In this document: in pieces, positions 50,414 to 62,400 of the stretch
How positions within the stretch are numbered: the stretch's first letter is position 1
Layout: every line of letters starts with the position of its first letter
Source: Ptiloglossa arizonensis
Taxonomy: Eukaryota; Arthropoda; Insecta; Hymenoptera; Colletidae
Length of the DNA: 64,000 bases
Assembly: GCF_051014685.1 (NCBI RefSeq)
Contig: NW_027478597.1
Coordinates: 124,001-188,000 of the forward strand
Reading direction: 5' to 3'
Translations under genes and position numbers: made by a program
Notes under the pieces: generated by a model
Told to the model about the DNA's origin: nothing
The model's database searches: none
The model's input: only the letters and a program-made list of their open reading frames with translations

Positions 50414-53400
50414 AACCCAAAAATTCCTATTGTATCTGAAAGTGGAAACTCGCCCGATCACAACGGTATGTGTATTTTTTCCCTAGGCCACTCTGGTTAA
50501 GCGTTTGGAGCAGCAGAATTGCGGAAAATGTTTTGCTTTCTCAACCATTTCTTGGCTTCAAACTCCCATATCTCGCGAACGGATTGACCTAACCCAAAAA
50601 TTCCAATTGCATCTGAACGTAGAAACTCGCCGATTACAACGGTATGTGTATTTTTTCCCTAGGGCATTCTGGTTAAGCGTCTGGATCAGCAGAATTGCGA
50701 AAAATGTTTTGCCTTCTCTACCATTTCTTGGCTTCAAACTCCGATATCTCGCGAACGGATTGACCTAACCCAAAAATCCAATTGCATCTGAAAGTAGAAA
50801 CTCGCCCCGATTACAACGGTATGTGTATTTTTTCCCTAGGCCATTCTGGTTAAGCGTTTGGAGCAGTAGAATTGTGAAAAATTTTTTGCCTTCTCTACCA
50901 ATTCTTGGCTTCAAACTCCCATATCTCGCGAACGGATTGACCTAACCCAAAAATTCCAATTGCATCTGAACGTAGAAACTCGCCGATTACAACGGTATGT
51001 GTATTTTATCCCTAGGCCATTCTGGTTGAGCGTTTGGAGCAGCAGAAGTGCGAAAACTTTGTTGTCTTCTTAACCATTTCTTGGCTTCAAACTCCCATAT
51101 CTCGCGAACGGATTGACCTAACCCAAAAATTTCTATTGCATCTGAAAGTAGAAACTCGCCCGATTACAACGGTATGTGTATTTTTTCCCTAGGCCATTCT
51201 GGTTAAGCGTTTGGAGCAGCAGAATTGTGAAAAATGTTTTGCCTTCTCTACCATTTCTTGGCTTCAAACTCACATATCTCGCGAACGGATTGACCTAACC
51301 CAAAACTTCCTGTTGCGAGGAAAGTAAAAACTCGCCCGATTACAACGGTATGTGTATTTTTTCCCTAGCCCATTCTGGTTAAGCGTTTGGAGCAGCAGAA
51401 TTGCGAAAAATTTGTTGTCTTCTCATCCATTTCTTAGTTTCAAATTCCCATATCTCGCGAACGGATTGACCTAACCCAAAAAATTCCTAGTGCATCTGAA
51501 AGTAGAAACCCGCCCGATTACAACGGTATGTGTATTTTTTCACTAGGCCATTCTGGTTAAGCGTTTGGAGCAGCAGAATTGCGAAAAATTTTTTGCCTTC
51601 TCAACCATTCCTTGTCTTCAAACTCCCATATCTCGCGAACGGATTGACCTAACCCAAAAATTTCTATTGCATCTGAAAGTAAAAACTCGCCCGATTACAA
51701 CGGTATGTGAATTTTTTCCCTAGCCCATTCTGGTTAAGCGTTTGGAGCAGCAGAATTGTGAAAAATTTTTTGCCTTCTCTACCATTTCTTGGCTTCAAAC
51801 TCCCATATCTCGCGTACGGATTAACCTAACCCAAAAATTTCTATTGCATCTGAAAGTAGAAACACGCCCGATTACAACGGTATGTGTATTTTTTCCCTAG
51901 CTCATTCTGGTTAAGCGTTTGGTGCAGCAGAATTGCGAAAAATTTGTTGTCTTCTTAACCATTTCTTAGCTTCAAAGTCCCATATCTCGCAAACGGATTG
52001 ACCTAACCCAAAAATTCCTAGTGCATCTGAAAGTAAAAACTCGCCCGATTACAACGGTATGTGTATTTTTTCCCTTGCCCATTCTGGTTATGCGTTTGGA
52101 GCAGCAGAATTGCGAAAAATTTGTTGTCTTCTCAACCATTTCTTAGCTTCAAACTCCCATATCTCGCGAACGGACTAACCTAACCCAAAAATTTCTATTG
52201 CATCTGAAAATAGAAACACGCCCGATTACAACGGTATGTGTATTTTTTCCCTAGCCCATTCTGGTTAAGCGTTTGGAGCAGCAGAATTGCGAAAAATTTG
52301 TTGTCTTCTCAACCATTTCTTAGCTTCAAAGTCCCATATCTCGCGAACGGATTGACCTAACCCAAAAATTCCTAGTGCATCTGAAAGTAGAAACTCGCCC
52401 GATTACAACGGTATGTGTATTTTTTCCCTAGGCCATTCTGGTTAAGCGTTTGGAGCAGCAGAATTGTGAAAAATTTTTTGCCTTCTCTACCATTTCTTGG
52501 CTTCAAACTCCCATATCTCGCGAACGGATTGACCTAACCCAAAAATTCCAATTGCATCTGAACATAGAAACTCGCCGATTACAACGGTATGTGTATTTTT
52601 TCCCTAGGGCATTCTGGTTAAGCGTCTGGATCAGCAGAATTGCGAAAAATTTTTTGCCTTCTCAACCATTAATTGGCTTCAAACTCCGATATCTCGCGAA
52701 CGGATAAACCTAACCCAAAAATTCCAACTGCATCTGAAAGTAGAAACTCGCCCGATTACAACGTTATGTGTGTTTTTTCCCTAGGCCATTCTGGTTAAGC
52801 GTTTGGATCAGCAGAATTGCGAAAAATTGTATGCCTTCTCAACCATTTCTTGGCTTCAAACTCCCATATCTCGCGAACGGATTGACCTAACACAAAAATT
52901 CCTGTTGCGTGTGAAAGTAAAAACTCGCCCGATTACAACGGTATGTGTATTTTTTCCATTGCCCATTCTGGTTAAGCGTTTGGAGCAGCAGAATTGCGAA
53001 AAATTTGTTGTCTTCTCAACCATTTCTTAGTTTCAAATCCCCATATCTCGCGAACGGATTGACCTAACCCAAAAATTCCTATTGCATCTGAAAGTAGAAA
53101 CTCGCCCGATTACAACGGTATGTGTATTTTTTCCCTAGGCCATTCTGGTTAAGCGTTTGGAGCAGCAGAATTGCGAAAAATGTTTGCCTTCTCAACCATT
53201 TCTTGGCTTCAAACTCCCATATCTCGCGAAAGGAATGACCTAACCCAAAAATTCCTGTTGCGTCTTTAAGTAGAAACCCGCCCGATTACAACGGTATGTG
53301 TATTTTTTCCCTAGGCCATTCTGGTTAAGCGTTTGGAGCAGCAGAAGTGCGAAAAATTTGTTGTCTTCTCAACCATTCCTTGTCTTCAAACTCCCATATC

Positions 53401-53755
53401 TCGCGAACGGATTGACCTAACCCAAATTTTCCTATTATAACTGAAAGTAGAAACTCGCCCGATTGCAACGGTATGTGTTTTTTTTCCCTAGGCCATTCTG
53501 GTTAAGCGTTTGGATCAGCAGAATTGCGAAAAATCTTTAGCCTTCTCTACCATTTCTTGGCTTCAAACTCACATATCTCGCGAACGGATTGACCTAACCC
53601 AAAAATTCCTATTGCATCTGAAAGCTGAAGCTCGCCCGATTACAACGGTATGTCTATTTTTTCGCTAGGCCTTTCTGGTTAAGCGTTTGGAGCAGCAGAA
53701 GTGCGAAAAATTTGTTGTCTTCTCAACCATTTCTTGGTTTAAAACTCCCATATCT
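50414..53755 (+). repeat. Mosaic stretch up to the 32-mer block
   Basis: 50.96-51.8 kb repeats 48.3-49.2 kb at 2654 bp, including GCGAGGAAAG at 51313. 51.39-52.17 kb repeats 46.79-47.57 kb at about 4600 bp. From about 52.7 kb the monomers become more heterogeneous: TTAATTGGCTTC, CCCAAATTTTCC, AAATCTTTAGCC and GAAAGCTGAAGC each occur once. Several single-base length changes occur, such as AAAAATGTTTGCC near 53180. Confidence 0.8.
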
Positions 53756-56700
53756 CCCGAACGGATTGACCTAACCCAAAAAATCCTATTGCATCTGAAA
53801 GTAGAAACTCGCCCGATTACAAAGGTATGTGTATTTTTTCCCTAGGCCATTCTGGTTAAGCGTTTGGAGCAGCAGAATTGCGAAAAATTTGTTGTCTTCT
53901 CAACCATTTCTTAGCTTCAAAGTCCCATATCTCGCGAACGGGTTGACCTAACCCAAAAATTCCTATTGTAACTAAAAGTGGAAACTCGCCCGATTACAAC
54001 GGTATGTGTATTTTTTCGCTAGGCCATTCTGGTTAAGCTTTTGGAGCAGCAGAAGTGCGAAAAATTTGTTGTCTTCTCAACCATTTCTTGGTTTCAAACT
54101 CCCATATCTCGCGAACAGGTTGACCTAACCCAAAAATTCCTATTGTATCTGAAAGTGGAAACTCGCCCGATTACAACGGTATGTGTATTTTTTCCCTAGG
54201 CCACTCTGGTTAAGCGTTTGGAGCAGCAGAATTGCGAAAAATGTTTTGCCTTCTCTACCATTTCTTGGCTTCAAACTCCCATATCTCGCGAACGGATTGA
54301 CCTAACCCAAAAATTCCAATTGCATCTGAACGTAGAAACTCGCCGATTACAACGGTATGTGTATTTTTTCCCTAGGGCATTCTGGTTAAGCGTTTGGATC
54401 AGCAGAATTGCGAAAAATTGTATGCCTTCTCAACCATTTCTTGGCTTCAAACTCCCATATCTCTCGAACGGATTGACCTAACCCAAAAATTCCTGTTGCG
54501 TGAGAAAGTAAAAACTCGCCCGATTACAACGGTATGTGTATTTTTTCCTTAGGCCACTCTGGTTAAGCGTTTGGAGCAGCAGAATTGCGAAAAATGTTTT
54601 GCCTTCTCTACCATTTCTTGGCTTCAAACTCACATATCTCGCGAACGGACTGACCTAACCCAAAAATTTCTATTGCATCTGAAAGCAGAAGCTCGCCCGA
54701 TTACAACGGTATGTGTATTTTTTCGCTAGGCCATTCTGGTGAAGCGTTTGGAGCAGCAGAAGTGCGAAAAATTTGTTGTCTTCTCAACCATTTCTTGGCT
54801 TCAAACTCCCATATCTCCCGAACGGATTGACCTAACCCAAAAAATCCTATTGCATCTGAAAGTAGAAACTCGCCCGATTACAAAGGTATGTGTATTTTTT
54901 CCCTAGGCCACTCTGGTTAAGCGTTTGGAGCAGCAGAATTGCGAAAAATTTGTTGTCTTCTCAACCATTTCTTAGCTTCAAAGTCCCATATTTCGCGAAC
55001 GGATTGACCTAACCCAAAAACTCCTATTGCATCTGAAAGCAGAAGCTCGCCCGATTACAACGGTATGTGTATTTTTTCGCTAGGCCATTCTGGTTAAGCG
55101 ATTGGAGCAGCAGAAGTTCGAAAAATTTGTCGTCTTCTCAACCATTTCTTGGCTTCAAACTCCCATATCTCCCGAACGGACTGATCTAACCCAAAAAATC
55201 CTATTGCATCTGAAAGTAGAAACTCGCCCGATTACAAAGGTATGTGTATTTTTTCCCTAGGCCATTCTGGTTAAGCGTTTGGAGCAGCAGAATTGCGAAA
55301 AATGTTTTGCCTTCTGTACCATTTCTTGGCTTCAAACTCACATATCTCGCAAACGGATTGACCTAACCCAAAAATTTCTATTGCATATGAAAGTAGAAAC
55401 ACGCCCGATTACAACGGTATGTGTATTTTTTCCCTAGGCCATTCTGGTTAAGCGTTTGGAGCAGCAGAATGGCGAAAAATTTTTTGCCTTCTCAACCATT
55501 CCTTGTCTTCAAACTCCCATATCTCGCGAACGGATTGACCTAACCCAAAAATTCCTATTGTAACTGAAAGTAGAAATTCGCCCGATTACAACGGTATGTG
55601 TATTTTTTCCCTAGGCCATTCTGGTTAAGCGTTTGGATCAGCAGAATTGCGAAAAATTTTATGCCTTCTCAACCATTTCTTGGCTTCAAACTCCCATATC
55701 TCGCGAACGGATTGACCTAACCCAAAAATTCCTGTTGCGTGTGAAAGTAAAAACTCGCCCGATTACAAAGGTATGTGTATTTTTTCCCTAGGCCATTCTG
55801 GTTAAGCGTTTGGAGCAGCAGAATTGCGAAAAATTTGTTGTCTTCTCAACCATTTCTTAGTTTCAAATTCCCATATCTCGCGAACGGATTGACCTAACCC
55901 AAAAATTCCTATTGCATCTGAAAGCAGAAGCTCGCCCGATTCCAACGGTATGTGTATTTTTTCCCTAGGCCATTCTGGTTAAGCGTTTGGAGCAGCAGAA
56001 TTGCGAAAAATTTGTTGTCTTCTCAACCATTTCTTGGCTTCAAACTCTCATATCTCGCGAACGGATTGACCTAACCCAAAAATTTCTATTGCATCTGAAA
56101 GTAGAAACACGCCCGATTACAACGGTATGTGTATTTTTTCCCTAGGCCATTCTGGTGAAGCGTTTGGAGCAGCAGAATTGCGAAAAATTTGTTGTCTTCT
56201 CTACCATTTGTTGGCTTCAAATTCACATATCTCGCGAACGGATTGACCTAACCGAAAAATTTCTATTGCATCTGAAAGCAGAAGCTCGCCCGATTACAAC
56301 GGTATGTGTATTTTTTCGCTAGGCCATTCTGGTTAAGCGTTTGGAGAAGCAGAATTGCGAAAAATTTTTTGCCTTCTCAACCATTCCTTGTCTTCAAACT
56401 CCCATATCTCGCGAGCGGATTGACATAACCCAAAAATTCCTATTGTAACTGAAAGTGGTAACTCGCCCGATCACAACGGTATGTGTATTTTTTCCCTAGG
56501 CCACTCTGGTTAAGCGTTTGGAGCAGCAGAATTGCGGAAAATGTTTTGCCTTCTCTACCATTTCTTGGCTTCAAACTCCCATATCTCGCGAACGGATTGA
56601 CCTAACCCAAAAATTCCAATTGCGTCTGAACGTAGAAACTCGCCGATTACAACGGTATGTGTATTTTTTCCCAAGGCCACTCTGGTTAAGCGTTTGGAGC

Positions 56701-59414
56701 AGCAGAATTGCGGAAAATGTTTTGCCTTCTCTACCATTTCTTGGCTTCGAACTCCCATATCTCGCGAACGGATTGACCTAACCCAAAAATTCCAATTGCG
56801 TCTGAACGTAGAAACTCGCCGACTACAACGGTATGTGTATTTTTTCCCTAGGGCATTCTGGTTAAGCGTCTGGATCAGCAGAATTGCGAAAAATGTTTTG
56901 CCTTCTCTACCATTTCTTGGCTTCAAACTCCGATATCTCGCGAACGGATTGACCTATCCCAAAAATTCCAATTGCATCTGAAAGTAGAAACTCGCCCCGA
57001 TTACAACGGTATGTGTATTTTTTCCCTAGGCCATTCTGGTTAAGCGTTTGGATCAGCAGAATTGCGAAAAATTGTGTGCCTTCTCAACCATTTCTTGGCT
57101 TCAAACTCCCATATCTCGCGAACGGATTGACCTAACACAAAAATTCCTGTTGCGTGTGAAAGTAAAAACTCGCCCGATTACAACGGTATGTGTATTTTTT
57201 CCCTTGCCCATTCTGGTTAAGCGTTTGGAGCGGCAGAATTGCGAAAAATTTGTTGTCTTCTCAACCATTTCTTAGTTTCAAATTCCCATATCTCGCGAAC
57301 GGATTGACCTAACCCAAAAATTCCAATTGCGTCTGAACGTAGAAACTCGCCGATTACAACGGTATGTGTATTTTTTCCCTAGGCCACTCTGGTTAAGCGT
57401 TTGGAGCAGCAGAATTGCGGAAAATGTTTTGCCTTCTCTACCATTTCTTGGCTTCAAACTCCCATATCTCGCGAACGGGTTGACCTAACCCAAAAATTCC
57501 TATTGTAACAGAAAGTGGAAACTCGCCCGATCACAACGGTATGTGTATTTTTTCGCTAGGCCATTCTGGTTAAGCGTTTGGAGCAGCAGAAGTGCGAAAA
57601 ATTTGTTGTCTTCTCAACCATTTCTTGGCTTCAAACTCCCATATCTCCCGAACGGATTGAACTAACCCAAAAAATCCTATTGCATCTGAAAGTAGAAACT
57701 CGCCCGATTACAAAGGTATGTGTATTTTTTCCCTAGGCCATTCTGGTTAAGCGTTTGGAGCAGCAGAATTGCGAAAAATTTGTTGTCTTCTCAACCATTT
57801 CTTAGCTTCAAAGTCCCATATCTCGCGAACGGGTTGACCTAACCCAAAAATTCCTATTGTAACTAAAAGTGGAAACTCGCCCGATTACAACGGTATGTGT
57901 ATTTTTTCGCTAGGCCATTCTGGTTAATCTTTTGGAGCAGCAGAAGTGCGAAAAATTTGTTGTCTTCTCAACCATTTCTTGGTTTCAAACTCCCATATCT
58001 CGCGAACAGGTTGACCTAACCCAAAAATTCCTATTGTAACTGAAAGTGGAAACTCGCCCGATTACAACGGTATGTGTATTTTTTCCCTAGGCCACTCTGG
58101 TTAAGCGTTTGGAGCAGCAGAATTGCGAAAAATGTTTTGCCTTCTCTACCATTTCTTGGCTTCAAACTCCCATATCTCGCGAACGGATTGACCTAACCCA
58201 AAAATTCCAATTGCATCTGAACGTAGAAACTCGCCGATTACAACGGTATGTGTATTTTTTCCCTAGGGCATTCTGGTTAAGCGTTTGGATCAGCAGAATT
58301 GCGAAAAATTGTATGCCTTCTCAACCATTTCTTGGCTTCAAACTCTCATATCTCGCGAACGGATTGACCTAACCCAAAAATTTCTATTGCATCTGAAAGT
58401 AGAAACACGCCCGATTACAACGGTATGTGTATTTTTTCCCTAGGCCATTCTGGTGAAGCGTTTGGAGCAGCAGAATTGCGAAAAATTTGTTGTCTTCTCT
58501 ACCATTTGTTGGCTTCAAATTCACATATCTCGCGAACGGATTGACCTAACCGAAAAATTTCTATTGCATCTGAAAGCAGAAGCTCGCCCGATTACAACGG
58601 TATGTGTATTTTTTCGCTAGGCCATTCTGGTTAAGCGTTTGGAGAAGCAGAATTGCGAAAAATTTTTTGCCTTCTCAACCATTCCTTGTCTTCAAACTCC
58701 CATATCTCGCGAGCGGGTTGACATAACCCAAAAATTCCTATTGTAACTGAAAGTGGAAACTCGCCCGATCACAACGGTATGTGTATTTTTTCCCTAGGCC
58801 ACTCTGGTTAAGCGTTTGGAGCAGCAGAATTGCGGAAAATGTTTTGCCTTCTCTACCATTTCTTGGCTTCAAACTCCCATATCTCGCGAACGGATTGACC
58901 TAACCCAAAAATTCCAATTGCGTCTGAACGTAGAAACTCGCCGATTACAACGGTATGTGTATTTTTTCCCTAGGCCACTCTGGTTAAGCGTTTGGAGCAG
59001 CAGAATTGCGGAAAATGTTTTGCCTTCTCTACCATTTCTTGGCTTCGAACTCCCATGTCTCGCGAACGGATTGACCTAACCCAAAATTTCCAATTGCGTC
59101 TGAACGTAGAAACTGGCCGATTACAACGGTATGTGTATTTTTTCCCTAGGGCATTCTGGTTAAGCGTCTGGATCAGCAGAATTGCGAAAAATGTTTTGCC
59201 TTCTCTACCATTTCTTGGCTTCAAACTCCGATATCTCGCGAACGGATTGACCTATCCCAAAAATTCCAATTGCATCTGAAAGTAGAAACTCGCCCCGATT
59301 ACAACGGTATGTGTATTTTTTCCCTAGGCCATTCTGGTTAAGCGTTTGGATCAACAGAATTGCGAAAAATTGTGTGCCTTCTCAACCATTTCTTGGCTTC
59401 AAACTCCCATATCT
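53756..59414 (+). repeat. 32-mer higher-order repeat, copy 1 (5659 bp)
   Basis: Matched by 59415 to the window end at 5659 bp (32 monomers minus five bases). Landmarks: CTCCCGAACGG with CCCAAAAAATCC, GGTTAAGCTTTTGG (HindIII site about 54035-54040), GAATGGCGAAAAA, CTCGCGAGCGG and the C-C doublet at 56.5 kb. There is internal nesting: 56.05-57.1 kb recurs at 58.34-59.35 kb (2298 bp), and 54.03-54.4 kb recurs at about 57.93-58.3 kb (about 3.89 kb). Confidence 0.9.
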
Positions 59415-62400
59415 CCCGAACGCATTGAACTAACCCAAAAAATCCTATTGCATCTGAAAGTAGAAACTCGCCCGATTACAAAGGTATGTGTATTTTTTCC
59501 CTAGGCCATTCTGGTTAAGCGTTTGGAGCAGCAGAATTGCGAAAAATTTGTTGTCTTCTCAACCATTTCTTAGCTTCAAAGTCCCATATCTCGCGAACGG
59601 GTTGACCTAACCCAAAAATTCCTATTGTAACTAAAAGTGGAAACTCGCCCGATTACAACGGTATGTGTATTTTTTCGCTAGGCCATTCTGGTTAAGCTTT
59701 TGGAGCAGCAGAAGTGCGAAAAATTTGTTGTCTTCTCAACCATTTCTTGGTTTCAAACTCCCATATCTCGCGAACAGGTTGACCTAACCCAAAAATTCCT
59801 ATTGTATCTGAAAGTGGAAACTCGCCCGATTACAACGGTATGTGTATTTTTTCCCTAGGCCACTCTGGTTAAGCGTTTGGAGCAGCAGAATTGCGAAAAA
59901 TGTTTTGCCTTCTCTACCATTTCTTGGCTTCAAACTCCCATATCTCGCGAACGGATTGACCTAACCCAAAAATTCCAATTGCATCTGAACGTAGAAACTC
60001 GCCGATTACAACGGTATGTGTATTTTTTCCCTAGGGCATTCTGGTTAAGCGTTTGGATCAGCAGAATTGCGAAAAATTGTATGCCTTCTCAACCATTTCT
60101 TGGCTTCAAACTCCCATATCTCTCGAACGGATTGACCTAACCCAAAAATTCCTGTTGCGTGAGAAAGTAAAAACTCGCCCGATTACAACGGTATGTGTAT
60201 TTTTTCCTTAGGCCACTCTGGTTAAGCGTTTGGAGCAGCAGAATTGCGAAAAATGTTTTGCCTTCTCTACCATTTCTTGGCTTCAAACTCACATATCTCG
60301 CGAACGGACTGACCTAACCCAAAATTTCTATTGCATCTGAAAGCAGAAGCTCGCCCGATTACAACGGTATGTGTATTTTTTCGCTAGGCCATTCTGGTGA
60401 AGCGTTTGGAGCAGCAGAAGTGCGAAAAATTTGTTGTCTTCTCAACCATTTCTTGGCTTCAAACTCCCATATCTCCCGAACGGATTGACCTAACCCAAAA
60501 AATCCTATTGCATCTGAAAGTAGAAACTCGCCCGATTACAAAGGTATGTGTATTTTTTCCCTAGGCCACTCTGGTTAAGCGTTTGGAGCAGCAGAATTGC
60601 GAAAATTTGTTGTCTTCTCAACCATTTCTTAGCTTCAAAGTCCCATATTTCGCGAACGGATTGACCTAACCCAAAAACTCCTATTGCATCTGAAAGCAGA
60701 AGCTCGCCCGATTACAACGGTATGTGTATTTTTTCGCTAGGCCATTCTGGTTAAGCGATTGGAGCAGCAGAAGTTCGAAAAATTTGTCGTCTTCTCAACC
60801 ATTTCTTGGCTTCAAACTCCCATATCTCCCGAACGGACTGATCTAACCCAAAAAATCCTATTGCATCTGAAAGTAGAAACTCGCCCGATTACAAGGTATG
60901 TGTATTTTTTCCCTAGGCCATTCTGGTTAAGCGTTGGAGCAGCAGAATTGCGAAAAATGTTTTGCCTTCTGTACCATTTCTTGGCTTCAAACTCACATAT
61001 CTCGCAAACGGATTGACCTAACCCAAAAATTTCTATTGCATATGAAAGTAGAAACACGCCCGATTACAACGGTATGTGTATTTTTTCCCTAGGCCATTCT
61101 GGTTAAGCGTTTGGAGCAGCAGAATGGCGAAAAATTTTTTGCCCTTCTCAACCATTCCTTGTCTTCAAACTCCCATATCTCGCGAACGGATTGACCTAAC
61201 CCAAAAATTCCTATTGTAACTGAAAGTAGAAATTCGCCCGATTACAACGGTATGTGTATTTTTTCCCTAGGCCATTCTGGTTAAGCGTTTGGATCAGCAG
61301 AATTGCGAAAAATTTTATGCCTTCTCAACCATTTCTTGGCTTCAAACTCCCATATCTCGCGAACGGATTGACCTAACCCAAAAATTCCTGTTGCGTGTGA
61401 AAGTAAAAACTCGCCCGATTACAAAGGTATGTGTATTTTTTCCCTAGGCCATTCTGGTTAAGCGTTTGGAGCAGCAGAATTGCGAAAAATTTGTTGTCTT
61501 CTCAACCATTTCTTAGTTTCAAATTCCCATATCTCGCGAACGGATTGACCTAACCCAAAAATTCCTATTGCATCTGAAAGCAGAAGCTCGCCGATTCCAA
61601 CGGTATGTGTATTTTTTCCCTAGGCCATTCTGGTTAAGCGTTTGGAGCAGCAGAATTGCGAAAAATTTGTTGTCTTCTCAACCATTTCTTGGCTTCAAAC
61701 TCTCATATCTCGCGAACGGATTGACCTAACCCAAAAATTTCTATTGCATCTGAAAGTAGAAACACGCCCGATTACAACGGTATGTGTATTTTTTTCCCTA
61801 GGCCATTCTGGTGAAGCGTTTGGAGCAGCAGAATTGCGAAAAATTTGTTGTCTTCTCTACCATTTGTTGGCTTCAAATTCACATATCTCGCGAACGGATT
61901 GACCTAACCGAAAAATTTCTATTGCATCTGAAAGCAGAAGCTCGCCCGATTACAACGGTATGTGTATTTTTCGCTAGGCCATTCTGGTTAAGCGTTTGGA
62001 GAAGCAGAATTGCGAAAAATTTTTTGCCTTCTCAACCATTCCTTGTCTTCAAACTCCCATATCTCGCGAGCGGATTGACATAACCCAAAAATTCCTATTG
62101 TAACTGAAAGTGGTAACTCGCCCGATCACAACGGTATGTGTATTTTTTCCCTAGGCCACTCTGGTTAAGCGTTTGGAGCAGCAGAATTGCGGAAAATGTT
62201 TTGCCTTCTCTACCATTTCTTGGCTTCAAACTCCCATATCTCGCGAACGGATTGACCTAACCCAAAAATTCCAATTGCGTCTGAACGTAGAAACTCGCCG
62301 ATTACAACGGTATGTGTATTTTTTCCCAAGGCCACTCTGGTTAAGCGTTTGGAGCAGCAGAATTGCGGAAAATGTTTTGCCTTCTCTACCATTTCTTGGC

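Noticed and set aside
56555..56926. Longest reverse-strand frame (123 codons)
   Set aside because: It is antisense to the C-C doublet and its neighbour, made of two monomers read in shifted frames, with no start context or domain. The same stretch is broken by a one-base loss in the copy at 62.4 kb.
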